A stretch of 64,000 bases of DNA from assembly GCA_022984795.1 (NCBI GenBank), contig JALIHJ010000040.1, forward strand, positions 186,001 through 250,000, in the 5' to 3' direction. Below are positions 20,274 through 30,362 of the stretch, piece by piece. Each line of letters begins with the position of its first letter. Position 1 is the first letter of the stretch. The position numbers and the translations under genes are program-made. The notes under the pieces are model-generated. The model searched no databases, had not been told where the DNA came from, and saw only the letters and a program-made list of their open reading frames with translations. The DNA is from Fabrea salina. Lineage: Eukaryota > Ciliophora > Heterotrichea > Heterotrichida > Fabreidae.

Positions 20274-23200
20274 CTACTTCGACAGTAGAGCTTTGGAGGT
20301 TTTGGGGGTCAAGGAAGAAAGGTCGTAAACTCCTTTGAGTCTGCAGTAAATCCGTTCTCTGTACTCTAAGTCACTTTTCACACTCAAAGCTCCTCCGCTT
20401 TTCACTATGTTTCCGTAAGGGTTTTTTACCACGTGAGTTGATTTCAGAGTGAGTTTTTTCTTGTCTAAGTTCGTAAAGGTCTTTTGGGGCTTTCCTCCTA
20501 GAGTGACAGGAGCTTGGTGGTTCCTGTTTCTATAGACCCTTTCTTTTTTCCTTCGCTTTTCGTAGTCTTGCAGTCTTTTGTTGCGTGCTTCGTCTGGACG
20601 GAATTCCTTTTCTTCAGTAACTCTGAGGAAGGCTTTTTGCTTTTTAAGCAAGTACTCGTGACTGGAGATCTTCCGGGAATCCTCAAAGAACCTTTTTTTC
20701 TTCATAATCGCCTCAAAAACTCTCCGGTCGTAGTCGTGGTTGGTCATGTAGTACTCGTCTTCAGTGCCTAAAGCGTAATCGCTTTGCTGTGGAAACTTGA
20801 ACTTTACTGGAGGAGTGAAGACAAAGTTTTTCAGGTTGCTGTTTTTGCCTTTGAACATTCTGGCAAGTTCGTCCTGGATGTCAGGACCTAGTTTCCAGTT
20901 GATTTCAAAGTCTTCTTGGTCGTTTTCGGACTCGCTTGACTCTTCAGTTATCTTGTTTTTTACGGCGTGTTTTTGGCCAGCATTGATTTTACTGAAGTAC
21001 TCAGAAGTAGAAGTTCTTTCGAATCCTTGTGGCAAAACTGACTCGTTCGAAAGGATTTCTTTTGCAAGTTGGCTCATTAGGTTGTAGTGTTTGAGTTCGT
21101 AAGCAGCACTTGAAGGACCTGATAGTTTGGGAAAAGAAAACTTTTGACTAGAAGAACTTGAAGGTGTTTCCTCTCCACTGTATTCACTCTCTGACGAGCT
21201 CTCTGAGTCAGCGCTTGCCTTTGGTTTTTTAGGCAGGTTGTTTCTAGAAGGTCTTTTTTGTCTTTGAGGTTTTTCAGGTTTTTGAGATTTTTGGGGTTTT
21301 TTAGGGTTACTGTTTCCTTTAGGCTGTGGTGTGGGTTGTTTTTTCTCTTGGCGTTTCTGTGTAACTCCGGGTTGTTGAAAAGTCCTTTGGTAAGTAGAAG
21401 GCTTTTTGCTAGAGGACTTGAGTTCGCTTTTCACTTCGTGACTGATGGAAGAAATAGAAGTCAGTAGGCTTACTGAAAAAACTTTTATAAACCTTTGCAT
21501 GGGGTCTCCACTGCTTTTTAGAGTGTTTTTGAAGAAACTTAGGTACTGGTTGAGGTTTTGGTCTTCGTCGTCGAAGCTTTGGAAAGAAAAGGAATTAGTC
21601 ATGGATTCAATAGGCTCAGAGTCTATTTGGGGCATGTCGGTGTTGGTGAAGTCACCGAGTCCTTGAGGATTGGAGGGGAATTCAACTTTTGGACTTAAGG
21701 GAGTTCTTGTTTGTCTGGAGGAATGGCTGCTGTTGGTTTGGGTTTTTTGAGGAGCTTCTTCTTGGGTAGTTTCTTGATGGGTTTCTTGAATAGTTTCTTG
21801 GGCAGTTTCTTGGTAGATTTCTTTTGGAGTTCGAGAAGCTTCTTCCTGAAGAGCAACCTTCTGGGTTGGGATTTTTAAAGGAGTACTTCTACGTTGCTGA
21901 GTCTGAGAAGTGTGTTCTATAACTCCTTGAGTTTCCTCTGCAGCTTTGCTTGATGGCCTACTGAGGCTAGGTTCTTCAAGAGCACTTTTATCTTGAACAG
22001 ACTTTGTTTCTTCAAGGTTTACTCCTTCTTCAACTCCACCTTCAAGAAAGCTTTTATCTTGAACAAACTTTGTTTCTTCAAGGTTTACTCCTTCTTCAAC
22101 TCCTCCCTCCAAACCCTCAGAAGTGTGTTCTATAACTTCTTGAGTTTTCTCTGCAGCTTTGCTTGATGACCTACTGAGACTAGGTTCTTGGGAGTCACCT
22201 TCAGCAGACTTTGCTTCTTGAGTTTCTAGTCTGTTTCCAGTAGGTAGGACCAAAGGTTCTTTAAATGGCTTAATCCTTTTAGGTTCTTTGGTTCTTCTGG
22301 CCCTTTTGGGTTTTTGGACTTTCCAAGGGCCTTGATGGGGTTCACTGGGTGATTCATTTGACAGATCTGAATAGCTGCTTTCTTGACCTGGAAGTTGGTT
22401 GTTAAAACCTTCACTTGTCACACAAATTCTAGGGTCTTCCAGCCCTTCAAAAGAAGTGTCTTTCCTTTGGCTGACCAAACTATACCTTCTACGGGAGTTA
22501 AGTACTAGGTTACTTTCACTTCCACTTGGGACTTCAATTTCAACTAAGTCTCTGTACACAGGCTTTACTTCCTTTTGCTTGAACCTTTCAACAGAGTTCT
22601 CTTCTGACTCAAATTTCTGGAGCGGAGGTTCTTTGGACTTGTTAGTTTCCCGAGTTGGGCTTTTTTTAGACAACACAAACTTGCTAATTTTCCTTGATGA
22701 ACTTTCATAAGCACCTGCACTAGGCAGTTTCCTTTCAAGTATTTCTCCCTGTTCTAGTTGGTCTCTAATGAACTGCTGAGCTTCTTCCTGGTTAGATATT
22801 TCTCCTTTCATCAAAGCTTTTAAGTACACGTCCAGAAGAGTGGTGGTTTCAGGAGGGTTGTCGAAGGACTTTCTGCGTCTAGTTTTTGAGTCTAAAAAGT
22901 TCAAAAAAAGTTCTTTTTTACTTTGATTAGAAAACCCTTCAAACGAGGTTTGCAGTAACTTGTTTTGGGGTTTTAGTTTAATGTTGCCAAGTCTTAGCAA
23001 AGACTCTGTTTGTAAGTTTTCAATGTCCAAAGGAAGTTCCAAGTCTATGATTGAAGTTGTGGCAGAGTTTTTCTTTAATTCTTGGTGTTTACGTTCGTAG
23101 ACTAGGCCTTTTTGGAGTTTATCGTCTTTGAAGGGCTTAAAATACTTTGGAGGTCCCCTTTGGAACTCAGACTCTTCTGAAGTGAGGTTTTCCAAAGGCC

Positions 23201-23696
23201 CTTTGGCTCTACTGCTTCCGGCAGAACTAATGTAGTTCTGGAAGCTCAGTAAGTCGTTGCTTTGAAGTCCTTTGTCAGGATTGATAGTTTCTAAACTAGC
23301 TTGGCGGCTCCCTCTGAGTCTTTCATTGATGTAGTCATAGTTGAAGTACCTTTCAGAAGTTCCTACAGAGAGCTCCTGCATAACGTTACTGAGCTGTGCA
23401 AGCACCTGTTTCTTTTTGAGTTTAGGGTGGTAGTTGGGCTTTTCAGTGATTCGAGGAAGCTTAGGCAGAGAGGGGTACCTAGGAGCTAGGTTAAGTTCCT
23501 TTCTAGAGGACACTCTGAAAGGCTTGTTGGAAGACACTATTAATTCTGAAGGCGACTCTGAGTTCCTAGAGCGCCAACCTGGCAGTTCCTCAGAGTTTTT
23601 GGAAAAGTACTTGTTGCGTCTTGGAACTAAAGGAGAGTGCTCAAGTTCTTTTTCCAAGGGGTTCTTTTTTCGTTCAGGACTTGTTCGCTGTTTCAT
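20274..23696 (-). CDS. 1,140-residue low-complexity protein with internal duplications
   Basis: A large, highly charged protein that is mostly disordered. The first 400 residues are Ser/Lys/Glu-rich. The middle contains a nested duplication (two 22-residue tandem copies of EGGVEEGVNLEETKxVQDKS flanked by two copies of LSRxSSKAAExTQxVIEHTS) and a run of QET repeats. A Lys/Pro/Gln tract follows, and then a better conserved basic C-terminal domain (about 960-1140). No family is recognised. A structural cytoskeletal or cortical role would be speculation; the C-terminal domain is the best handle for homology. Confidence 0.7.
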   Translation of the reverse strand: MKQRTSPERKKNPLEKELEHSPLVPRRNKYFSKNSEELPGWRSRNSESPSELIVSSNKPFRVSSRKELNLAPRYPSLPKLPRITEKPNYHPKLKKKQVLAQLSNVMQELSVGTSERYFNYDYINERLRGSRQASLETINPDKGLQSNDLLSFQNYISSAGSSRAKGPLENLTSEESEFQRGPPKYFKPFKDDKLQKGLVYERKHQELKKNSATTSIIDLELPLDIENLQTESLLRLGNIKLKPQNKLLQTSFEGFSNQSKKELFLNFLDSKTRRRKSFDNPPETTTLLDVYLKALMKGEISNQEEAQQFIRDQLEQGEILERKLPSAGAYESSSRKISKFVLSKKSPTRETNKSKEPPLQKFESEENSVERFKQKEVKPVYRDLVEIEVPSGSESNLVLNSRRRYSLVSQRKDTSFEGLEDPRICVTSEGFNNQLPGQESSYSDLSNESPSEPHQGPWKVQKPKRARRTKEPKRIKPFKEPLVLPTGNRLETQEAKSAEGDSQEPSLSRSSSKAAEKTQEVIEHTSEGLEGGVEEGVNLEETKFVQDKSFLEGGVEEGVNLEETKSVQDKSALEEPSLSRPSSKAAEETQGVIEHTSQTQQRRSTPLKIPTQKVALQEEASRTPKEIYQETAQETIQETHQETTQEEAPQKTQTNSSHSSRQTRTPLSPKVEFPSNPQGLGDFTNTDMPQIDSEPIESMTNSFSFQSFDDEDQNLNQYLSFFKNTLKSSGDPMQRFIKVFSVSLLTSISSISHEVKSELKSSSKKPSTYQRTFQQPGVTQKRQEKKQPTPQPKGNSNPKKPQKSQKPEKPQRQKRPSRNNLPKKPKASADSESSSESEYSGEETPSSSSSQKFSFPKLSGPSSAAYELKHYNLMSQLAKEILSNESVLPQGFERTSTSEYFSKINAGQKHAVKNKITEESSESENDQEDFEINWKLGPDIQDELARMFKGKNSNLKNFVFTPPVKFKFPQQSDYALGTEDEYYMTNHDYDRRVFEAIMKKKRFFEDSRKISSHEYLLKKQKAFLRVTEEKEFRPDEARNKRLQDYEKRRKKERVYRNRNHQAPVTLGGKPQKTFTNLDKKKLTLKSTHVVKNPYGNIVKSGGALSVKSDLEYRERIYCRLKGVYDLSSLTPKTSKALLSK
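21906..22189 (-). repeat. Nested coding repeat A-B-B-A
   Basis: Two 71-nt copies (21906-21976 and 22119-22189, a handful of differences) flank two direct 66-nt copies (21985-22050 and 22051-22116). The 66-nt period equals 22 codons, so the reading frame is kept. Confidence 0.85.
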
Positions 23697-23714
23697 CTTT
23701 ATGAGCTATTTATA

Positions 23715-24692
23715 TTAAACTAACTTGAGGACGTCTTTTATGGTGATGTCCCACACCACAGCAATAAACACCTCAATCACTATTAAGTAAATGATAATCC
23801 ACTCTAAGTTGTGTTCGTGCTTTTTTGTAAGTTCGTCGTTTAACATGTCCAGGAGTTCCTTTAACAGCTCAAGACGTTGGTTCACAATGCCTATCCTCAT
23901 GTCTAAGTCTAGGTAGTTCCTCATTAGGTTATACACGTTTTCCCATTCGTCGTAGTCCCAAAAGCAGTCAGGGGTGTCCAAAAGTTCACTTTGCAAGTTG
24001 ATGTAGGCCCTTTGCAGAAACAACTGGCCTATCTTTTTAGTGATTTCTTTTTGAGTTAAGCTAATTGAGCCTTTAAGGGCCAGTTCTTCTTGGATTGGCA
24101 TAGTGACTGAGATGGTGTCGTCAATGCTGTTTTCGTGAAGAGCTAACTGTACTGACTGGGCCAAAGCGTAAGATACTGCTAGTTTTTCCATTACTTGGTT
24201 AGTTTCTAAGTACACGTGGTCATTAGAAATCTTGAATCTGTCTCCGTAGGAGTAACTAATGGTTTCGTCTTCAGTGATGTCTCGCTTTTTGTAAAACGTT
24301 TCGAAAACCTTTAGTTTACTGTAGACCTCTGAAAGGGTGAACCCCCAGAAAACAATTACTCCAAAGTCGAAGAAAAGCACTAGTTTGTTTGAGTTCAGCG
24401 AAAAACACAAAACATCGCTTTGGATGAACTTGTGGGGGTTCTCTGTGAAGATCCTTTCGGACTCTTTGAAGAAAAGCTGGATGTCAATCTTCTCAGACAC
24501 AGAAACCCCAATGATAGTGTGTCTTTCTGTTTTCTTAGGCGGAACAACTTGCTCAGCTCTTTTCCGCCTCCTTCTTCTGTTGACTATGTTTTTTCCTTCG
24601 TTGTCTGTGACGTTTTCTCCCCAGTCGTAAACATACCCGTCGTCCTCAAACTCAGTCCCCAAAAGTGGCTCTTTGAAGCTTTCGTCTGACAT
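23715..24692 (-). CDS. RMD1/DUF155-family membrane protein
   Basis: 325 residues matching the RMD1/RMND1 (DUF155) family: an N-terminal basic linker (NRRRRRKR), the core VLFFDFGVIVFWGFT, then DHVYLETNQVMEKLAVSYAL, followed by IGQLFLQRAYINLQSELLDT and ENVYNLMRNYLDLDMRIGIV, and a single C-terminal membrane helix (about 297-318). Yeast and animal relatives are membrane proteins needed for meiotic division or mitochondrial translation; which role applies here cannot be told. It lies 18 nt upstream of the repeat protein on the same strand. Confidence 0.88.
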   Translation of the reverse strand: MSDESFKEPLLGTEFEDDGYVYDWGENVTDNEGKNIVNRRRRRKRAEQVVPPKKTERHTIIGVSVSEKIDIQLFFKESERIFTENPHKFIQSDVLCFSLNSNKLVLFFDFGVIVFWGFTLSEVYSKLKVFETFYKKRDITEDETISYSYGDRFKISNDHVYLETNQVMEKLAVSYALAQSVQLALHENSIDDTISVTMPIQEELALKGSISLTQKEITKKIGQLFLQRAYINLQSELLDTPDCFWDYDEWENVYNLMRNYLDLDMRIGIVNQRLELLKELLDMLNDELTKKHEHNLEWIIIYLIVIEVFIAVVWDITIKDVLKLV

Positions 24693-24702
24693 ATTTATCC
24701 AG

Positions 24703-25668
24703 TTAAGTTATTTTTAGTGTGTCAAAGTTCTGAGAAGCAGTTCTTCTGCTGTAGTGCATTTCGGAAGCAATGGAGTTGTTCATTGAAAGCATCTTTTCCG
24801 TAAGCATTTTGGAGTTGCACATAGAGTAGACTCTTTGCATGTAAATAGGCAAAGTTGAAGCACTGCAGGGTCGGGAGTGGGACTTCCCGAACTCAGGCAC
24901 ACTGACCTTCTTTTCAGTGTGTTTGTAGTTTATTTTATAGTTAGTGTCATTAATGAGGCACTCGTTAGGTTGTCTGGGCAAGTACTTATCGAACAAGCAC
25001 ACTTTTCCAAGGTCTTTAGACACTAAGTTGTAGTTAGGGCAGTAGGAAGGTCCAGCAATGCCAGCCATTGAAAAGTTCCTAGGCGTAGTTTTAGAAATAT
25101 CAGGGGTTCTCACTCGTTTGCTTCCAGAGTAACATAGAGGCACTTCTACTTTTTCGAACCTTTTTTCGTTAACGTCTCTTGGAGGACTAACCATGCTTTG
25201 CCTTCCACTTTGTTTTACAAACATAGTAGTTGGAACGTGGAGTCTGAGTTTTTCAGGAGAGGTTATTTCTTGGTTTGAGTGGCTTTGTTTGGTGGCCCTT
25301 GAAGCTGTTGCTGGCCTTTGGGAAAAGTCTGGTTTTCTAACGTTTTTTTTTACGTGGTGGTACTTAGCTGAGTAGTACCCAGAAGGAGGAGCACAACTTT
25401 CAGGAGCAGTGGACTTGTAGTACTGGTCTCTTGACTGGGACTTGAAAGCAGCTGAGTTTGAAAGTTGAGTTTTGGCTTTTTTTGGGTGTGGTTGTTCATA
25501 AGGAGTTTCCAAAAGTTTATCTACTTGGTCTGCCGACAACTTTTTCTTGCGGATTTTAAGGTCTATGCGCTTTACTTTGATTTTGCGGGACTTTCCAGAA
25601 AGGATTTCGTCTTTTTTTTTGAGAATTAAAAACCTTTCGCCTGACTCCTTTCCAAATTTACTGAACAT
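24703..25668 (-). CDS. Basic disordered protein, unknown
   Basis: 321 residues, Lys/Arg/Ser/Pro-rich, starting MFSKFGKESGERFLILKKKD. Short motifs with Tyr and Pro recur (PSGYYSAKYHHVKKN, PSYCPNYNLVSKDLG), reminiscent of microtubule-associated or axonemal repeat proteins, but no repeat is regular enough to name. The stop is 10 nt from the start of the RMD1-like gene on the same strand. Confidence 0.65.
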   Translation of the reverse strand: MFSKFGKESGERFLILKKKDEILSGKSRKIKVKRIDLKIRKKKLSADQVDKLLETPYEQPHPKKAKTQLSNSAAFKSQSRDQYYKSTAPESCAPPSGYYSAKYHHVKKNVRKPDFSQRPATASRATKQSHSNQEITSPEKLRLHVPTTMFVKQSGRQSMVSPPRDVNEKRFEKVEVPLCYSGSKRVRTPDISKTTPRNFSMAGIAGPSYCPNYNLVSKDLGKVCLFDKYLPRQPNECLINDTNYKINYKHTEKKVSVPEFGKSHSRPCSASTLPIYMQRVYSMCNSKMLTEKMLSMNNSIASEMHYSRRTASQNFDTLKIT

Positions 25669-25719
25669 AGAAATTATATTACTAGCAGTAGAGTGCTGAT
25701 TGTTGAACGTATTAAGAAA

Positions 25720-27599
25720 ATGGAATCCCCTGCAAACACCAGTCTGCTTTCTAAAGAAAGAGAAAGAGTAGAGAAACTAGAGAACCAACTCAAAAACCAA
25801 GAAAGGCACTACGAGAAGATGTTGAGGGACCTAAGAACTGCTTTGGCAGCAGAACAATCCAAGTTATATTCTTTGGAAGAATCACTGAAAAGCAAACCCT
25901 CCAACTTAAAAGAAGTAACTCAACTACAAGCCCAACTCAGTCTTTGCTATGCCCGAGAAAAAGAACTCCAGAACCAAATCAAAAACTCAGCCAACTCTCC
26001 AGACCAACAAAGAACCATAGAGAAAATCACTCGGGAGTCCCAAAGCTTCAAAGACTACGCTTTAGAACAAATCAAAGAAAAAGAAAAGAAAATCTACGAA
26101 CTCAACAAAGTAATTGAAGAAAACGGACAAGTCTTTGAAGAACTCTACAGCAAACTAAACGCAAGTAACATCCAAATTGAAAAGTACACTGAAAAAACCA
26201 AAAAGTACAAAAAAAAATCGAAGAACTCGAAATGGACTACGAAGACCAAGTCAACAAAAGCCAAAGACTAAAGTCCCAAATGAACTACTTAATTGAAGAC
26301 ATCAAAGAAAAAGAGTCCGAGTTCCAAAAAGAAGACGTTTCTTCCTTGAAAAACCAAATCGAAGAACTAGGTGCTTTAAACAACAAACTCAAAGAAGAAA
26401 TAGCTGACTACAAACTCAAAAACTCCCAACTCGAAAAACAAAACTCCGAACTCAGCTCTGAAATTGAACAAGCTGAAGAAACTATACAAGCTCTAAACAC
26501 CGAAAAAGAAGACTACTTAAGAAGCACCAAAGTGCAACAAAACACCATCACTGAACTAGAAGAAGAACTCTACAACGTTTCCGAAGACCTCCAAAACGGA
26601 AAACAACAACAAATCAACACCCTCAAACAAGAAAAAACAGAACTCCAAAGAACCATCAAAGAACTCCAAAAGAAACTCAAAGAACTTCGAGACTCCAAAG
26701 AAAGAGATGCCAGCAACTCCAACCGAACTACAGTGGAACTCAAAGAAAAAATAAACTTTGCAGAAACTGAGAAGTCTGCACTGCAAAAACAACTAAAAGA
26801 ACAAGCAGAAAAAATTAAAGAACTCAAACAAAAAGTCAGAGAAGTGGAAGAAGACAACAAAAACCAACTAACTTCTGTCAAAGAAGAACTCAACCAAAGA
26901 ATCAGGAAACTCAAAGCTGACAAAGCTGAACTCAAAGAAAAAATAGAAGACTTCGAAAACGAAAGAAGCGTCATGAGGGTCTCTGTGCTTGACGGAGACT
27001 GTTTGCAAGACGAACTTTCAGGCTTGAATTCCAACCGAGTTTCTTTTTTCAGTTCAGTGCGTTTCACAACTGAAGACCAAAAGAAGGTTGAATCCCTCCA
27101 AGTCCAAGTAGTAAGCTTTACTTAGGCCGAAAAAGAATTCAGAATTAACGACCTGCAAACACAAAACCAAAACTTAGAAAACGAAGTCCAGAAACTAAAC
27201 CAACAGAACAGGTACCTTTCCCAAGAACTGTCCACCGCTGCAAAGAGTGCTGACCACCTAAAAAACAAAATAGCAGAGCTAGAGTTCAACATTCAAAGTT
27301 CAGACAACCCCGACTCCCAGAAGATTCTAGACTTAGAACACGAAAGAGACAAGTTCAAAGCTGAAGTCAACAAGTTAGAAACTTTAATAGTGCACAAAGA
27401 CCAGGACTGGGCCAACTGGAACAACACTTTGCAAAACGACTTAAACATTGCAGACTTAGCTGCGATAAAACTGCGTCTGCAGCTTTCAGAAGTAATTGAC
27501 GAAAGGGACAAGTACAGAAGCCAAGTAGTTGGGTTCAAGAAATCCAAAATCAGAAAAATCAGCGACTTATTTAGAAGGCATAAAAGCATGGCTAAGTAA
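25720..27599 (+). CDS. Long coiled-coil protein with intron and one frame break
   Basis: About 620 residues of almost continuous coiled coil, starting MESPANTSLLSKERERVEKL and ending in a basic tail (KKSKIRKISDLFRRHKS). The frame shifts once at a run of nine A at 26209-26217; coding similarity continues smoothly (YKKK then IEELEMDYED), and the total length is one base short of a multiple of three, so one A may be missing from the assembly. A genuine 15-nt intron (gtaagctttacttag) lies further downstream. No family can be assigned from a coil alone. Confidence 0.75.
27111..27125 (+). other. 15-nt intron (coiled-coil gene)
   Basis: Reads gtaagctttacttag with A at position 10. Without splicing the frame ends at its TAG; with splicing QV joins AEKEFRINDLQ. 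Confidence 0.9.
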
Positions 27600-27634
27600 C
27601 TTAGAGTCCTTAAGTTCTTAAGTATTAAACAAAA

Positions 27635-28651
27635 ATGAGTGCTATTGATGAAAATAAATCCAAGTTTGTAAGTAAACCCGTAATCTCTAGCAGACTGCCC
27701 GAAGCCTTTTCTAAGATTTACAAAAAGAAAACTGGGAATCCCGACCAAAAACACCACAAAAATCACGACCTAGACCCTCAGGTTGCAAAAGCTGTGAAAC
27801 TCCTAAACAAGTTCCCCAACTACCCAGAACAAGACCTCCAACCTGAAGGACCTTACTCCGGCCCTTCAGCAAATATAGATTTGGAAGAACTGATTACAGT
27901 GTCTTTGTTCCCAAACAACCTAAAAGGGAACAAACGCAAAGTGCTGCACTCTCCCACACAAAAAGTCTACACAGTCATCGAAGTCCCTGTAGACTCACTT
28001 GACCAAGAAAACTACCTGAGGAGTTGGATAGATGCCTGGGAGTTCTTGCAAACCCGCACTAAACGCCTTGTGAGGATAGAAAAAGTTTTTTGGAATGAAC
28101 CAGAAGACACAGTGAGTGTGTTGATGGAGTACCTTGAAGGAGGGTCTCTTTCCTCAATACTGGACGAAGTGGCTAGTTTTCCTGAGACTGTTGTTGTGTA
28201 TATTGTAAAGAGACTCATTAAAATACTTAAGTTCTTCCATGACCAAGCAGGTAGTTACGGAAGGCTTAAGGCTTCCCAGGTGCTGTTTAAAAAAGACGGG
28301 TTAGTCAAACTAGGTTTAGGTCTGTCGAAAAAGCAACCTTCAAGTGATGACATTTACGATTTGGGTTACCTTGCTTTGCAGGCTCTTTTTGGAGATGAGT
28401 CTCTTCTTCAACCAGTTAACAAGCCTACATGTTGTTTATTGCACTCTTTGGACTCCAACCCTATTTTAAGGAAACTTTCTAGCGAAAGCAAAGACTTTTT
28501 ATGCTGTACACTCCAAACACTCCCTGAGAGAAGACCATCCTTAAGGGAACTCAAGTTCCACCCCTGGATAAACACCGATACTCACCAAGGCCCTTCAGTT
28601 ACCTTAGAAGAAATACTTTCTATATCTGGTCCTTCGGGACTAATGTTTTAA
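27635..28651 (+). CDS. Degenerate protein kinase (pseudokinase)
   Basis: 338 residues. A kinase-like domain spans about 85-330: MEYLEGGSLSSILDEV is a good hinge/D-helix, VVYIVKRLIKILKFFHDQ matches the E-helix, and RRPSLRELKFHPWI matches subdomain XI. The catalytic parts are missing: HRDxKxxN is replaced by YGRLKASQVLF (208-218), DFG by LGLGL near 227, and the beta-3 Lys region reads VYTVIEVPVD with no Lys. It resembles STE-group kinases that lost activity. A scaffold or allosteric role is inferred. Confidence 0.8.
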   Translation: MSAIDENKSKFVSKPVISSRLPEAFSKIYKKKTGNPDQKHHKNHDLDPQVAKAVKLLNKFPNYPEQDLQPEGPYSGPSANIDLEELITVSLFPNNLKGNKRKVLHSPTQKVYTVIEVPVDSLDQENYLRSWIDAWEFLQTRTKRLVRIEKVFWNEPEDTVSVLMEYLEGGSLSSILDEVASFPETVVVYIVKRLIKILKFFHDQAGSYGRLKASQVLFKKDGLVKLGLGLSKKQPSSDDIYDLGYLALQALFGDESLLQPVNKPTCCLLHSLDSNPILRKLSSESKDFLCCTLQTLPERRPSLRELKFHPWINTDTHQGPSVTLEEILSISGPSGLMF

Positions 28652-28681
28652 GTATCTAAAAACTGTTTTTAATTTGCCTTA

Positions 28682-30268
28682 TTAACTTCCAAATGTAAAC
28701 TCGCGCTGGAAACGTCTTGGTTTTTGGTCTTTAGCTAAGTTACAAGTTAGGCACTTTAAAGTTGAGGAGTCGTTTGTTGAGTAGCACCCTTTGCAGTCCC
28801 AGTTGTCTTCACCAAACGTAAAAGTCCGTTGCACTGTGCCGTTTGAAGGAGCTGACTTCCTTTCATTAGAGTCTTTTTGGGCTTGAGGTGAAAAAACCTT
28901 TCTAATAAAGCTTTGGGAACTTTCTGGGTTTTTGACTTTTGGACTTTTTATTATGTTTTGGATTTTTTTGATGTCGTAAAACTTGTTCCAGTTTATTTTG
29001 CCGCAGCCAGTGCACTCGTATAGTTGTTCTGGAACTTGTTTGAAGCAGTTCAGGCACTTCCAAAAACTCTCCAAGGGTTTTTTGATGCCAACGTTTCTTT
29101 CACTTAAACAGTTCTTGAGGGTTTCCCTTTGTTTGTTTCGTGTGTAGATCTCGTCGATGTACTTGATTTCAAGTTCTTTGAGGCTGGGAGAGTTTCTTCT
29201 AGAGGTTTTTTTTGACGTCAAGCTGCTTAGACTGGGGTAGTTTCGCAGTGAGTCTTGGTTCAGTTCAGGAATGTTGAACTTCTGCATCAGTTCGAACTTG
29301 TCTGGAAGCAGTAGTCTTTTTCCAACTCTTGAGTAGGCAAAGTCTTTGACGTTGTCCCTGACTTTGTTGTCAGAACTGCTTCTTCCTTTAACTTGCTCTG
29401 TGTTGTGTTTGAGCTTTTGGGAGTTCTTTACGAGGTCCAGAATTTCTCGGTAAGGAGTTTGAGGTTGCTTCACCAACTTGACCAACTTGTCTTGGGACCT
29501 ACTCAGAGAAAGCAACTTTTCGTAGTCTAAGTTAGAAATGTACTGACTAGTAGGTTTGTAGTTAGCATGCTTTTTGTAAGTCAGAAGTGAGGGTATCAAA
29601 CCCCTTGCCACACAGACACTTGCTACTTCTGTCCAAGTTTTAACCTGTTTTTGGTTTTCAGTGACCATGATCCAGTCTTCTCCGAACTTCAAGAAGCAAA
29701 CGTAAACACACCCAAAACTTGCCACGAAGTTCTGCAGCATGTAGTAGCCTTGTTTGTAAAAAGAAGTAGGAATTCTTTTTAGCACTTTAGCAATGTTTTC
29801 GAAACTCGGAGTTTCGTCCCAGTCAACTGGCAGAAAGACTGTTTCTGGAATCGAAGCAAAGTTGTAGATGCTAATCATCTCCTGAGTGTTGGCAAAGTTT
29901 TCAGAATTCCCCAGTACTTTAGAAACCCTGAGTGGCTGGCTCTGGTTAGGAATTCCAAAGACCTCTTGGATGCCATAAAACTCTTCAAGACCTCCACAAA
30001 CCACAAACAAGAACTCCTCTGCTGAGCTGACTTTTTGTTGGAGTTCAAGGGGCATGTAAGAAGAGATTCCACTGCAATCATAAGCTCCTGACTTCTCAGC
30101 TGCTATTTTTAATTTTGAATACAAACTTGAACTTGGAAACTCCCTTTCTACGAAGACCCTTCTAATGCTGCTAATCGAAAAAAGAGCTGTAAGTGCGATT
30201 TCAAAGGCGTTTTCTCCAGGTTTGTCTTTGCAGCTATAAATAGTGACTTCTTCTGTGTCGAAGTTCAT
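28682..30268 (-). CDS. USP-like degenerate domain with two RanBP2 zinc fingers
   Basis: 528 residues. The C-terminal half carries two Cys4 fingers of RanBP2 type: WKCLNCFKQ...YECTGCGKINW (about 400-430) and WDCKGCYSTN...LKCLTCNLAK (about 490-520). In animals these bind ubiquitin or RNA. The N-terminal 240 residues look like a worn peptidase C19 (USP) fold: FGCVYVCFLKFGEDWIMVTENQK resembles the His-box region, but the usual His is absent and no Cys box is seen. The USP link is tentative; the fingers are clear. Confidence 0.6.
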   Translation of the reverse strand: MNFDTEEVTIYSCKDKPGENAFEIALTALFSISSIRRVFVEREFPSSSLYSKLKIAAEKSGAYDCSGISSYMPLELQQKVSSAEEFLFVVCGGLEEFYGIQEVFGIPNQSQPLRVSKVLGNSENFANTQEMISIYNFASIPETVFLPVDWDETPSFENIAKVLKRIPTSFYKQGYYMLQNFVASFGCVYVCFLKFGEDWIMVTENQKQVKTWTEVASVCVARGLIPSLLTYKKHANYKPTSQYISNLDYEKLLSLSRSQDKLVKLVKQPQTPYREILDLVKNSQKLKHNTEQVKGRSSSDNKVRDNVKDFAYSRVGKRLLLPDKFELMQKFNIPELNQDSLRNYPSLSSLTSKKTSRRNSPSLKELEIKYIDEIYTRNKQRETLKNCLSERNVGIKKPLESFWKCLNCFKQVPEQLYECTGCGKINWNKFYDIKKIQNIIKSPKVKNPESSQSFIRKVFSPQAQKDSNERKSAPSNGTVQRTFTFGEDNWDCKGCYSTNDSSTLKCLTCNLAKDQKPRRFQREFTFGS

Positions 30269-30362
30269 TTTGAATTACAATTACCCATAAATTCTTAATG
30301 ACTAGTTAATAAAGCCTAACGTAAGACTAGAGTTTCTACTCCATATTATTTGAAAGTTAGAT

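Noticed and set aside
26570-27067. Open frame on the minus strand opposite the coiled-coil gene
   Set aside because: Same codon-bias shadow; composition is typical of antisense to coiled coils.
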